Shown here: piece after piece, positions 25,491 to 34,532 of the stretch | Numbering within the stretch: the first letter of the stretch is position 1 | Layout of the letters: each line of letters starts with the position of its first letter | Assembly: GCF_025336485.1 (NCBI RefSeq) | Contig: NZ_JAODAB010000001.1 | Span: 248,001-312,000 of the forward strand | Direction: 5' to 3' | Length of the DNA stretch: 64,000 nt | From: Pseudomonas citri | Lineage (GTDB): Bacteria > Pseudomonadota > Gammaproteobacteria > Pseudomonadales > Pseudomonadaceae | Position numbers and translations under genes: made by a program | Notes under the pieces: model-generated | The model's input: only the letters and a program-made list of their open reading frames with translations | The model's database searches: none | Told to the model about the DNA's origin: nothing

Positions 25491-28400
25491 AGGAGCGCTG
25501 GACCTGCTTGAAAGGGAATGTTCACCCGCACGCGTGCGCCTTGCCCGGGTGTGCTGTCTATCGTAACCGTACCGCCGAACATGTGCCCGCGCTCGCGCAT
25601 GCCGAGCATTCCCAGCGTACCTTTGGGCAACTGTCGGGGGTCGAAGCCCTTGCCGTTGTCGCGCACTTCGATCTGAAGGTGCTCGGCATCGTGTTCCAGA
25701 TGAATCTCCACCCGGCTGGCCTGGGCATGGCGGCTGACGTTGGTCAGCGATTCCTGGATCACGCGGAAAATCGCCGTGGCGCGCTCATCGTCGAGCAACA
25801 ATCGAACCGGTGGCGCGCTCAGTTGGCAACCGATGCCGGTATTCTGGCTGAACTCGGAAACCAGCCATTCAAGGGCCGAGGTCAGGCCCATGTTGAGCGC
25901 GGAGGGACGCAGGCTGGTGGCAACGTTGCGCACCACCTGAATGATTTCGTCGACCCGGATCATCAACGCCTGGACCCGATCCACCAGCAGCGGCTGGTCA
26001 GCGCCAAATTGCAGGCGCAGCAATGAAATCCCCATGCGCAGGGCGGAAAGCTGTTGGCCCAGTTCGTCATGGATTTCCCGGGCAATGTGTTTGCGCTCCT
26101 CCTCCCGCGTGGTTTCGCGGTGACTGGAGAGCAGGCGCAATTGGGCATGGGAGTCTTTCAGACGCCGCTCGGCGGCCCGCTCGGAACTGACGTTGCGGCC
26201 CACGGCAAGAATACTGACAAGCCCTCCGGACTGATCGCGTTCGGGCACCAGCCGGACCTGGTAGCAGGCGGCTTGCGCACCTTGGTCTGGCGGCATATCC
26301 AGAACGAATTCCGTTTCAACGGCCTCGCCGGTTCGCAGGACGTGTTCGAGCTTGCACTGGAACGAGCGCGCCGCCTGGGACAACGGCGCGGCCTGGCTGG
26401 AAGTCTTGCCCAGTAAAAAGGTCACCGACCGCCCCAGCATGCATTGCGCCGCCGGGTTGACATAGAGGTAGCGGCATTGCGGATCAAAACGGGCGATGAC
26501 ATCCGGAGTGTTTTCCACCAAGGCGCGAAACTCCTGTTCGCGAGCATGCAGTACACGCTCCGCGTGCTTACGCTCGGTAATGTCGCGACAGATACCGACA
26601 ATCCGTTGAATGCGCCCGTAAGCCGTTCGTATCGGAATCAGCGTCACATGAAAAATCTCACGCCCCGTAGGCAGCTCATGCTCGACTTCCTCATCGATCG
26701 CAATCCCACCTTCCACGCACCGGCGATACAGCGCGATGGACGTAGCGGCGGCAGATGGCGACAGCAACTGTTCGATCGTCCGGCCGAGCACTTCGGCCCG
26801 CCCCCGGTTCAGCTTGCGCTCGAGGACCGGATTGACTTCGATGATGCGAAAATCGCCGTCTTCAGTGACATCCAGCAAGAACATGCAATCGGGTGAGTGA
26901 TCGAAAATCTGTCGGTAACGTTGCTCACTCTCGAGCAACAACCGCTCATGGTGCTTGATCGCGGTAATGTTGTAGCCCTTGGCGAGCACACTGACTACCG
27001 CGCCGTCCGCACCGTGTTCGGGGATCATCTGGATGGCGTGCACCGCCACGTCCTCGCCGTTCGGCCATTCGAGAACGGTTTCCAGCGGCTCTGCGGTGAC
27101 GATCACCTGGCGCAACAGCGCCTTGTATTGCGCCACCGGCATGTCCGCGGTCCAGCGTTCCTCCAAGGGCATCTGCAGGGCGCGGGCCGCCGGTATGCCG
27201 CTCTCGCGCTCGAAGGCCGGGTTGACATAGATGCGCCGGCAATCGAGGTCGTAGCGGATGATCAGGTTCAGCGAATTCTCCGCCAGCGCGCGGAACTGCT
27301 GCTCGCTGGTCAGCAGCCGGTTTTCCATGTGCTTGCGTTCGCTGATGTCGCGACTGATCCCGACAATGCGGTAGATATCGCCCTGCTCGTCGCGCACGGG
27401 AACAAAGGTCGAATGCAGGGCGATGTGCCCGGCCGGCAAATCGAGCTCGGCCCAGCTTTCGGTGATTTCACCGCGGGCCAGGCATTTCCTGAGTTCGGCC
27501 ATGACCCTACTGCCGGCCTCCGGGACGGCATCGCCGAGGCAGCGACCGATCAACTGGCACCGATCCAGCCCCGACGAGCGCTCGAATGCGGCGTTGACCT
27601 CGATGTAGCGGAACTGATCGTTTCCCACCACCTCCAGCAGAAAGAGGCAGTCCGAAGAATTGTCGAAGACTTCCCGGTAGCGCTTTTCGCTTTGCTGACG
27701 AGCCGCTTGCAGACGTCGCCGCTCGGTGATGTCGCGGGCCAACTCGAGACTGTAGCTTTGACCGTCGATTTCAAGATAGGTGACGCTGATTTCCACTGGA
27801 AAGACATGACCATCCCGGGTCTGGTGACGGCTCTCGATGATCTCTGGCGGGTGCTCCGGGGCGTCGTTCCAGTCGGCCAGTATCTGTTCGTTGGTCCAAT
27901 CCGGGTCAATTTCCTCCAGCGTCATGCCCAGCAATTCGGCACGACTGAAACCCAGGCTGCGACAGGCCTCATCATTGACGTAGCACAGACGCGCCTGACG
28001 GTCGATCAGGAAAGCCGCTTCATGCACATGGCTGAGGGCAAAGTCCAGCAGGGACAAACGCTCCTTGCTTTCCAGCAAGTCCTGCTCGATACGTTTGCGC
28101 TCGCTGATGTCATGCAGAAAGCCGAACCAGATAATCGAACCGTCCGCCTCCAGCGTCGGCCGGGATCGTCCTTCCAGCCAGATCTCGCCCTTGACCGGGT
28201 GGTGCACCCGGTACTCGCACTGCCAGGGAGACAGTGTACGGGCCGATGCATTGATGGAGGCCTGGACCTGCGCGAGATCCTCGGGGTGAATGCGCTCGAA
28301 CAGGATAGTGGCGTCGCTCATCAACTCAGCCGAGGTCACGCCATAGTATTCTTCATAACCCGGCGACGCCCAAGGCATGGACACCTTGCCATCGACGCCA

Positions 28401-28843
28401 AGACGCAAGATGCCGATGATACCCGGCGAGGTTTCGACGATCCGTTGCAACCATCGATCCTGCTCCAGGCATCTGCCCAGGCATTGGAAGGTGTCCAACG
28501 GGGCGACTTCGACAAGCAGCAGTTCGTCGACAGCCTTCAGCTTGCTGCGCCCATGTAACAGACTGCCGTCCTTGCGCCGATAAAGCAGCTTGCGGGGCTG
28601 CACAGCGAAACAAGCGGCAAGGCCCTCGCCTTCAACCTCATGCATGAGCCCCTGGAACGCGACACCCGGCAGTTCCGCCAAGGCATAGCCAAACAGCTCG
28701 GCGAACGGCCTATTGACCTTCAGGATCCGACCCTCGCCGTCCAGCAAGGCCAAAGCACAAGACACCAGGTCGAAAGTGGCATCGAACAGTCGGGGTGGCG
28801 CCATCCATGGGGTTGAAGCGTCCATTTCCATAGAGAGCATCAT
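25487..28843 (-). CDS. Hybrid-free sensor histidine kinase with seven PAS domains
   Basis: 1118 residues without TM segments, so cytoplasmic. Seven PAS units follow in series, recognised by VNRPFAELFGY, PGYEEYYGV, VNDEACRSLGF, VNAAFERSSG, VNPAFERESGI, VNPVLERKLN and VNPAAQCMLG. Then comes a NarX-type (HisKA_3) dimerisation domain with phospho-accepting H~925 in HIAREIHDELGQQL, and an ATPase with QESLTNVSRHA, EVRDNGKGF and GMLGMRERGHMFGG. It phosphorylates the overlapping regulator and perhaps the paralogue at 10237. No cofactor-binding signature is evident in any PAS. Either the ATG at 28843 or the one 12 bases later could be the start. Confidence 0.93.
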   Translation of the reverse strand: MMLSMEMDASTPWMAPPRLFDATFDLVSCALALLDGEGRILKVNRPFAELFGYALAELPGVAFQGLMHEVEGEGLAACFAVQPRKLLYRRKDGSLLHGRSKLKAVDELLLVEVAPLDTFQCLGRCLEQDRWLQRIVETSPGIIGILRLGVDGKVSMPWASPGYEEYYGVTSAELMSDATILFERIHPEDLAQVQASINASARTLSPWQCEYRVHHPVKGEIWLEGRSRPTLEADGSIIWFGFLHDISERKRIEQDLLESKERLSLLDFALSHVHEAAFLIDRQARLCYVNDEACRSLGFSRAELLGMTLEEIDPDWTNEQILADWNDAPEHPPEIIESRHQTRDGHVFPVEISVTYLEIDGQSYSLELARDITERRRLQAARQQSEKRYREVFDNSSDCLFLLEVVGNDQFRYIEVNAAFERSSGLDRCQLIGRCLGDAVPEAGSRVMAELRKCLARGEITESWAELDLPAGHIALHSTFVPVRDEQGDIYRIVGISRDISERKHMENRLLTSEQQFRALAENSLNLIIRYDLDCRRIYVNPAFERESGIPAARALQMPLEERWTADMPVAQYKALLRQVIVTAEPLETVLEWPNGEDVAVHAIQMIPEHGADGAVVSVLAKGYNITAIKHHERLLLESEQRYRQIFDHSPDCMFLLDVTEDGDFRIIEVNPVLERKLNRGRAEVLGRTIEQLLSPSAAATSIALYRRCVEGGIAIDEEVEHELPTGREIFHVTLIPIRTAYGRIQRIVGICRDITERKHAERVLHAREQEFRALVENTPDVIARFDPQCRYLYVNPAAQCMLGRSVTFLLGKTSSQAAPLSQAARSFQCKLEHVLRTGEAVETEFVLDMPPDQGAQAACYQVRLVPERDQSGGLVSILAVGRNVSSERAAERRLKDSHAQLRLLSSHRETTREEERKHIAREIHDELGQQLSALRMGISLLRLQFGADQPLLVDRVQALMIRVDEIIQVVRNVATSLRPSALNMGLTSALEWLVSEFSQNTGIGCQLSAPPVRLLLDDERATAIFRVIQESLTNVSRHAQASRVEIHLEHDAEHLQIEVRDNGKGFDPRQLPKGTLGMLGMRERGHMFGGTVTIDSTPGQGARVRVNIPFQAGPALL

Positions 28844-28985
28844 CTACGCACCGCTCATCGTGGCTTATGGAGAAAGGGACTTGTCGGCGGCTCAGCGAGT
28901 AGCGGCGCAAGTTGTTGCAAAATAAGTCAGACGATTATGCTGCATCGATTGGGTCTTTGTCATAACACCTGAGGCGAAAGGATTC

Positions 28986-29087
28986 GTGGGAGCAAAGCAT
29001 GCTCGCGATACAGGCAATCCGTTGTCGAAGGACTGCGTTACCTGCATCGCGGGCAAGCCTTGCTCCCACAGCCTTGCTCCCACAGGG
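28986..29087. repeat. REP doublet (REPIN) with a tandem 14-bp repeat
   Basis: Left arm GTGGGAGCAAAGCATGCTCG (28986-29005) is followed by an inverted right arm with GCATCGCGGGCAAGCCTTGC (from ~29044). The right arm ends in a tandem duplication of AGCCTTGCTCCCAC (29056-29083). It lies between the kinase gene start and the end of the diguanylate cyclase gene. Pairs of this form are common Pseudomonas REPINs and may affect mRNA ends; the rest of 28844-29104 shows no gene. Confidence 0.75.
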
Positions 29088-29104
29088 TTCTTGAGTGATC
29101 GGCA

Positions 29105-30376
29105 TCACGGGTGGGCGTTATCCGTTTCCGGCTCGTACAGGTGGTAGTTGTTCTTGCCGCTGCCTTTGGCGCGATACATGGCAATGTCCGCGTTACGCAG
29201 CAAGCTGGCCGTGTCCGATGCATGCTCGGGGCACAGGCTGATCCCCAGGCTGGCCCCCACGCCGATCTGTCGCCCGTCGATGCTGAACGGACTGGACAAC
29301 GCAGCGACGATATTGGCCGCCACCCGCTTGGCCTGGGTGGCACCGGGACCGTTTTCCAGGATGACCGCGAATTCATCGCCGCCGATCCGGCACACCACAT
29401 CATCGCTGCGCAAGGTGTCCCGCAGGCGCTCGGCGACCAGGACCAGCAACTGGTCGCCGGTCTCGTGGCCGAGGGTGTCGTTGACGATCTTGAAGTCATC
29501 GAGATCAATGAACATGACCGCGCAAGAGGTGGCGTAACGCAACGCCACCGCCACGGCGCTTTCGAGCTTTTCCTTGAAATAATGCCGGTTGTACAGGCCG
29601 GTGACCGGGTCGTGATAGGCCAGCTCATTGAGTTGCCGTTCGGCCAGCCGCCGCTGCTGCAACTCGGCGCTGATCCGGACATCGTGACGTTCGAGCTGCA
29701 CCATCATGTCATTGAAGCTGCGGGCCAGGCGCCCGGTCTCGTCGTTGCCGTAGACCGTGGCCCGCAGGCTGAAGTCCTGCTCGGAACGCACCTGCTCGGT
29801 CAGGTGGACCAGGTTCAACAACGGTCGCGCGATGCCGAACGCAATCCGCCGCGAGAAGACCAGCGACAAGGACAACGCCACGATGGCGGCAAAGCCACCG
29901 AACAAGGCCTGCAACGCCAGCCCATGGTAGAGGGATGCCAGGCTGGCGTGCACCGCTACGCTGCCGATGAGCTGCCCATGGAGCACCACTGGCCGACGTA
30001 CCAGCAGCGAACGCCAGCCGATGTCTTCGGCGCCGGCATGGTTCTCGCCCAGCTCCATCGGCTCACGCTGATAGACCGCCAGTTCCTGCCCATTGGGCAG
30101 CACGAATGCCGCCCAGGTAATGTCCGGAATGTGTTTCAGGGAGGCCAGCGTTTCATAGGCCTCGCCAGCATCGCCGAACATGATCGCCGCGGCACCATTG
30201 CTGCCGACCACCATGGCGTGGGCGCTCATCTCTTCGGCCAGCGCCCGGCGTTGCATCACCAGTTGATAGGCCAGCAATGTGATCAACAGGAGCACAATCG
30301 CGGCGCTGGTCAAGAGAAAGCCGGTCTGGGTGAGCTTGTCACGCAGCGGTCGGTCCTTGAAGGGTACGCGATGCAT
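29105..30376 (-). CDS. Membrane diguanylate cyclase (CHASE8-like, HAMP, GGDEF)
   Basis: 423 residues from the ATG at 30376, four bases after yfiR-like. TM1 (~12-33), a periplasmic CHASE8-like domain (~35-150), TM2 (~155-180), HAMP and a C-terminal GGDEF domain with RIGGDEFAV intact. The inhibitory site RSDD lies five residues before GGDEF, the classic spacing, so product inhibition is expected. The enzyme makes c-di-GMP from two GTP. It has the architecture of YfiN/TpbB, whose partner YfiR represses it in the periplasm, and a YfiR-family gene is directly upstream. A TonB receptor begins the operon. Confidence 0.93.
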   Translation of the reverse strand: MHRVPFKDRPLRDKLTQTGFLLTSAAIVLLLITLLAYQLVMQRRALAEEMSAHAMVVGSNGAAAIMFGDAGEAYETLASLKHIPDITWAAFVLPNGQELAVYQREPMELGENHAGAEDIGWRSLLVRRPVVLHGQLIGSVAVHASLASLYHGLALQALFGGFAAIVALSLSLVFSRRIAFGIARPLLNLVHLTEQVRSEQDFSLRATVYGNDETGRLARSFNDMMVQLERHDVRISAELQQRRLAERQLNELAYHDPVTGLYNRHYFKEKLESAVAVALRYATSCAVMFIDLDDFKIVNDTLGHETGDQLLVLVAERLRDTLRSDDVVCRIGGDEFAVILENGPGATQAKRVAANIVAALSSPFSIDGRQIGVGASLGISLCPEHASDTASLLRNADIAMYRAKGSGKNNYHLYEPETDNAHP

Positions 30377-30380
30377 GGGC

Positions 30381-30917
30381 CTAGGACCTGTAGGCCACGA
30401 AGCTGGCGAGCTTGAGCAGCCGCGAGCTGAAATTGAGGTGCGCACGCTGCGCCGCGATCAGGTTGATGTCGAAGACGATGCGCTGCTCCTGGCGTCGCAT
30501 CTCGATCATCACACCCCGGTCGGCAAGGCCCGCCGCGTCGGTAATGGTCAGCACCGGCGTGGCGGCAAGCCGTTTCAACAGCTCATCGAGGAACCGGCGG
30601 TTGTGCTCGTCGATATAGAGCACCTGGCAACCGGTGAGCGGATCATTGGGCAACACCCAGCGCATTTTTATCGGCAGGCCGTTCTGGACACGCTTGCCCT
30701 GCAGGCGGACAAGTTCTGCGTCCAATTGCGTGGTACCGAGCACGCACAATTGGAAATCGGCATCGGGCAGCGTCGGCCACTGGGCAAACAAGGCAAAGTT
30801 GTACAGGTAGGCCGCCTTCATGGCGCGCTCATCCACCACCTCGGTATCGGCCCTCGCCACAGGGCTGGACAGGTACAGAGTGATAAGGACAAGTAGATGG
30901 AGGGCGGCGGTCTTCAT
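30381..30917 (-). CDS. YfiR-family (DUF4154) periplasmic protein
   Basis: 178 residues from the ATG at 30917, overlapping the receptor stop (ATGA). A signal peptide (TAALHLLVLITLYLSSPVARA) is followed by the YfiR fold: AMKAAYLYNFALFAQWP near the N-terminus and GVMIEMRRQEQRIVFDINLIAAQRAHLNFSSRLLKLA at the C-terminus. Known YfiR binds and inhibits the cyclase YfiN. Here it sits between a TonB-type receptor and a YfiN-like cyclase, so it probably relays the receptor's ligand state to the cyclase. The relay is inference. Confidence 0.9.
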   Translation of the reverse strand: MKTAALHLLVLITLYLSSPVARADTEVVDERAMKAAYLYNFALFAQWPTLPDADFQLCVLGTTQLDAELVRLQGKRVQNGLPIKMRWVLPNDPLTGCQVLYIDEHNRRFLDELLKRLAATPVLTITDAAGLADRGVMIEMRRQEQRIVFDINLIAAQRAHLNFSSRLLKLASFVAYRS

Positions 30918-32911
30918 TCGAACGCGTACCCCAGGGTCAGCCAAACGCTGCGCTCGCCGCGCTCGGACAACGCGGCATCGTTTTCGAGCGCGAAGAGCGC
31001 GGCATCCTTGTAGCGGCGGTCGAAGAGGTTACGCACCGCCGCCGTGACACTCACACCCGGCACGATTTCCTGGCTGGTGAAGGTCAGGTCGGTGAGGGTA
31101 TATCCAGCCGCTCGGGTCTCGGGGCCGACCAGACGCCTGCCCACGTAGCGCGCCGCCAGACTCGCGCGCAAACGCTCGCCAACCATCGGCACCGATACCT
31201 GCAGCTTGGTCAGGTTGCGCGGTGAATTGATCAGCTCGCGCCCCAGGTCATCTTCCGAATGCTGCCAGGTATGGCTCCCTCGCAGTTCAACGTCACGCCA
31301 TTGCCATTGCGCTTCCAGCTCGGCGCCTTGGGTATCGATCCGCTCCAGCACCGGTTCCCCGATACGCTTGATCGGGTCAGTGATGTGGTAGCGATAGAGG
31401 GTGCCGAGCAAACGAAAATCACCCCGGCGATGGTCGGCCACGAACTCGGTGGTGGTCACACGCTCCGACTCGACGCTTGGGAGTTCGTTGAAGGTCACCT
31501 CGTTGCGGCTTGCGAAGCGGGTGGCACTGCCATGGGACAGCGACAGGCTGGTATTTGCCAGCCCGGTATAGACCAGGGCGGTCCGGGGATTGGTACGCAG
31601 TTGCGAGTTCTCGGCACTGCGCCGGTCGGCGCGCAGGCCCAGGTTCAGGCTCAGGTCGTGACGCAGCGCGATCTCGTCCTGGGCATACAGGCTGACAGTC
31701 TGGGAGTCACTCCAGGTGTGATGCTCGAAATGCTCATCACGCCGGGGAAAATACCGGCGTATCTGCTGATCCTGGCGGTAGTCGTCGCGATACTCGCTGC
31801 CCAGCACCAGACGGTGTCCGCTGAAGGCAACACTGCTGACGGTGCCCTCCAGATCCCACCAACGACCGTCGGCAGTAAGGTCCTCGGTGAAGTGGCGCCC
31901 GTCATCGATGGGTTCACGATAGGCGTTGCGATAAGCATAGCCGCCATGGGACAGCCGGACAGAGGTTCGGAAGCTGCCAAAATCGGCGTCGTGGCCGAGT
32001 TTGAGGAAGTCGTTGCGATCGGAGAAATTCAAGTCGGCATTCAGCGGGATCGTCAGCTCTTGCTGCTTGCGCTCGACAAATGCTCCCTCGACGCTCCAGG
32101 CGCCTTGCGAGCCTTTGACAAACAGCCGGTGCGCGCCCATGTCATCGCGTAGGACATCCTCGGTGAGTTGAATATCAGGCAGATCGGCCTGGGATGCCGA
32201 AGCTGAAACCAACCACTCGGCACCGTTGTCCAGCCGCGTGCCCCAGCTGGTGCGCACCTTACGATCCCGGCTCGAGCCGGCAGTCATGGCGACCTGGCTG
32301 CCATTCAGATCGCGCCCCCGGAGCGTCACCACGTTGATCACGCCGAGGAATGCACCATTGCCGTACAGAGCCGATCCAGGCCCCGGCGCATACTCGACCC
32401 GCTCGATCATCTCGGTGTCGAGCAAACCGTCCTCGCCGAGGTAAAGCTGGTTGAAGATATTGTCGGCGACGGGTTGGCCATCGATCCGCAGCATGACGCG
32501 CCCGGCGTAGTCGCCTGGTGCCCCGTAGCCACGGCCGCCCAGATAGTAATAGGCACCATCGAAACCGACATTCAGGCCGCGCATGTTGTTCAGGATCTCG
32601 CCGAGCGTCCTGTAGCCGAAACGGCGTATTTCCTCGGCCGTAATGACTGAGACAGCCGAGGGCGCGTCGGTGAGCTGCTGCGAGAACTCGGCCGCGCCGA
32701 CGACTTTGGTTTCGAGCAATTGCTCGAACGGGACGCTGGTCAGGTCCTGGGCCGCCGCCACCTGCGACACCCACCACAGGCCCGACACGCAAAGCGATCC
32801 CCGCAAGCGCTGCAAGGCAGGCCGGGATGAGGGCGGATCGTGGGGCGGTGATGGCATGTCTGGGTTTGACTCTCTCGGCCTTGGCGCTGAAGTCTGGGTG
32901 TTCGGATCCAT
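30914..32911 (-). CDS. TonB-dependent outer-membrane receptor
   Basis: 665 residues. An N-terminal region with a hydrophobic core (GSLCVSGLWWVSQVAAAQ) acts as signal peptide; a later ATG at 32857 is possible. The plug domain (QQLTDAPSAVSVITAEEIRRFGYRTLGEILNNMRG, then VYAPGPGSALYGNGAFLGVINVVT-like sequence) precedes a 22-strand-type barrel. Family members take up iron chelates, vitamins or sugars; the ligand is not identifiable here. It is the first gene of an operon with YfiR and a diguanylate cyclase, suggesting a receptor used as a sensor for c-di-GMP output. No FecR/FecI or iron-box is seen. Confidence 0.9.
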   Translation of the reverse strand: MDPNTQTSAPRPRESNPDMPSPPHDPPSSRPALQRLRGSLCVSGLWWVSQVAAAQDLTSVPFEQLLETKVVGAAEFSQQLTDAPSAVSVITAEEIRRFGYRTLGEILNNMRGLNVGFDGAYYYLGGRGYGAPGDYAGRVMLRIDGQPVADNIFNQLYLGEDGLLDTEMIERVEYAPGPGSALYGNGAFLGVINVVTLRGRDLNGSQVAMTAGSSRDRKVRTSWGTRLDNGAEWLVSASASQADLPDIQLTEDVLRDDMGAHRLFVKGSQGAWSVEGAFVERKQQELTIPLNADLNFSDRNDFLKLGHDADFGSFRTSVRLSHGGYAYRNAYREPIDDGRHFTEDLTADGRWWDLEGTVSSVAFSGHRLVLGSEYRDDYRQDQQIRRYFPRRDEHFEHHTWSDSQTVSLYAQDEIALRHDLSLNLGLRADRRSAENSQLRTNPRTALVYTGLANTSLSLSHGSATRFASRNEVTFNELPSVESERVTTTEFVADHRRGDFRLLGTLYRYHITDPIKRIGEPVLERIDTQGAELEAQWQWRDVELRGSHTWQHSEDDLGRELINSPRNLTKLQVSVPMVGERLRASLAARYVGRRLVGPETRAAGYTLTDLTFTSQEIVPGVSVTAAVRNLFDRRYKDAALFALENDAALSERGERSVWLTLGYAFE

Positions 32912-33053
32912 CCTGCTTCAGGGGGCCGATGTCAGTGTGCTGCATAAGCTCAAACCGGCGGATTATCTGTCGCAATTTGACAGACAACTCGCAGTGAACC
33001 GCTCCTGCACAGAGTGGTGGCAGACTGCCTCATTCCTGATTTCGGCACCATCG

Positions 33054-33077
33054 GCCCAGGCCTATATTGGCCTGGGC
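33054..33077. promoter_or_regulatory. Perfect 9-bp inverted repeat upstream of the TonB receptor
   Basis: GCCCAGGCC-TATATT-GGCCTGGGC. It lies 143 bp before the receptor start and would form a stable hairpin or a symmetric operator. About 15 bp to its right GTAGG-N6-CTTAC (33093-33108) matches the GTAGG palindrome with one mismatch. The rest of 32912-33160 has no gene. Confidence 0.35.
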
Positions 33078-33162
33078 AAATATCGCAGCGGCGTAGGGGA
33101 TTGCTTACCAGCACCAGGTGGCACTCCGCGAAAACAGCCGGTATTCACTTCAGCCCCATAAA

Positions 33163-33205
33163 TGAATATTTATTCCATAACTTGTATTTTGGGAATATTT
33201 ATTCC
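33163..33205. promoter_or_regulatory. Paired inositol-regulator operators upstream of Gfo/Idh gene
   Basis: TGAATATTTATTCC (33163-33176) and GGAATATTTATTCC (33192-33205) lie exactly 29 bp apart, 45-87 bp before the ATG at 33250. The same motif and spacing recur at 53087 and 61944 in the iol region, whose RpiR-type regulator is the likely binder. The location fits repression of the Gfo/Idh gene. Confidence 0.7.
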
Positions 33206-33249
33206 ATAAATAATCCTCCTGAAAACAGAATTTCAAAGGGCTCTTTCTC

Positions 33250-34365
33250 ATGCGCGAACTCGGCATCGGTCTGATTGGCACCGGCTTCATGGGCCGTGCC
33301 CATGCCTTGGCGTTCCACCATGCCAAAGCGGTGTTCGACCTTCCCCTGAACCTGAAGCTCGCGGCCCTGGCCGACGCCGATCCGCAACGGGCCCGGCAAT
33401 GCGCGCAAAGCTGGGGGTTCGAAACGGCCCACAGCGACTGGCAACGGTTGATCGACGACCCACAGGTCAACCTGATCGCCATCACTACGCCCAACCACCT
33501 GCACTTTCCGATGGCCATGGCGGCGCTGGCAGCGGGCAAACCGGTGTATTGCGAAAAGCCCCTGGCGGTGTCCCTGGAACAAGCCGAGCGGATGCGCCAA
33601 GCGGCCAAGGCTGCCGGGGCGGTGACCCGGGTCGGCTACAACTACCAGCACAACCCCATCATCCAATTGGCGCGGGAGATGATCCAGCGTGGGGAGCTGG
33701 GGCGGATCATCAGCTTCCAAGGCGAATTCAGCGAAGACTTCATGGCCGACCCGACCTCGCCGTGGTCCTGGCGCTGCGAAGCGGCCCACGCCGGTGGCGC
33801 ACTGGCGGACCTAGGCAGCCACCTACTGGCCATGGCCCGGCACCTGGTGGGTGATGTCGAGGCAGTGTGCGCCGACAGCCAGACCGTGCATAACCAACGC
33901 CCCGTCAGCGTTGGCAATCCCGAGCGACGCGCGATTGTCGTGGACGACCAGGTCCACGCCCTGCTGCGCTTCACCCATGGCGCCCGGGGTACGGTGAGCA
34001 GCAGTTGGCTCAAGCACGGCTACAAGAATCACTTGAGTTTCGAAATCAGCGGCACCCTGGGTACGCTGGCGTTCGATCAGGAACGCCTCAATGAGCTGCG
34101 TCTGTGTCGCGCCGGCCAGCCGGGTTTCCAGCGTCTGCTGGCCGGCCCGGAGCTACCGGGCTACGCCGCGTTCAGCCCGGCGGCCGGGCATCAGCTGGGG
34201 TACAACGAACTGAAGACACTCGAAGTACAGGAACTGGTCATGGCCCTCGCTGGTGAGGGTGGCGGTGGAACGGATTTCGAAGAAGCCTGGGAAGTCGAGC
34301 GCCTGGCGGCGGCGATTCGGCTGGCGGCGCGGGAGGCGCGGTGGGTGACCATCAATGAGCTGTAA
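33250..34365 (+). CDS. Gfo/Idh/MocA-family oxidoreductase
   Basis: 371 residues. N-terminal Rossmann fold with IGLIGTGFMGRAHALAF and the conserved family motif GKPVYCEKPLAVS (E-K-P); C-terminal Gfo/Idh substrate domain with GGALADLGSHLLAMARHLVGD carrying the conserved histidine. Catalyses NAD(P)-dependent oxidation of a sugar or cyclitol. Although it stands alone here, its upstream region has the same paired operators as the inositol genes, so an inositol or scyllo-inositol dehydrogenase role is likely. It is divergent from the receptor operon. Confidence 0.9.
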   Translation: MRELGIGLIGTGFMGRAHALAFHHAKAVFDLPLNLKLAALADADPQRARQCAQSWGFETAHSDWQRLIDDPQVNLIAITTPNHLHFPMAMAALAAGKPVYCEKPLAVSLEQAERMRQAAKAAGAVTRVGYNYQHNPIIQLAREMIQRGELGRIISFQGEFSEDFMADPTSPWSWRCEAAHAGGALADLGSHLLAMARHLVGDVEAVCADSQTVHNQRPVSVGNPERRAIVVDDQVHALLRFTHGARGTVSSSWLKHGYKNHLSFEISGTLGTLAFDQERLNELRLCRAGQPGFQRLLAGPELPGYAAFSPAAGHQLGYNELKTLEVQELVMALAGEGGGGTDFEEAWEVERLAAAIRLAAREARWVTINEL

Positions 34366-34412
34366 CGTCTAGCGCTCCCTCGCCATGGGATTTGCGGTGC
34401 CTGGACTGGTGT

Positions 34413-34508
34413 CATCGCGAGCAAGCTTTGCTCCCACACAGGGTTGCCACTGTCCGCAAATCAGGCATCCAGTTTGGCCCGCTGAGGGAGCAAAGCTTGC
34501 TCGCGATG
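34413..34508. repeat. REP doublet (REPIN)
   Basis: Two inverted arms: CATCGCGAGCAAGCTTTGCT (34413-34432, continuing CCCACAC) and GGGAGCAAAGCTTGCTCGCG (34486-34505), about 55 bp apart. This is a standard Pseudomonas REPIN, located between convergent genes where it may act as a transcript boundary. Confidence 0.8.
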
Positions 34509-34532
34509 GCCATCTTGCCTTCACCCCAAAGC

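Noticed and set aside
33093..33108. GTAGG-N6-CTTAC before the TonB receptor as a fourth member of the GTAGG set
   Set aside because: It has a mismatch in one arm and lacks the second copy 20-21 bp away; kept only as a weak note.
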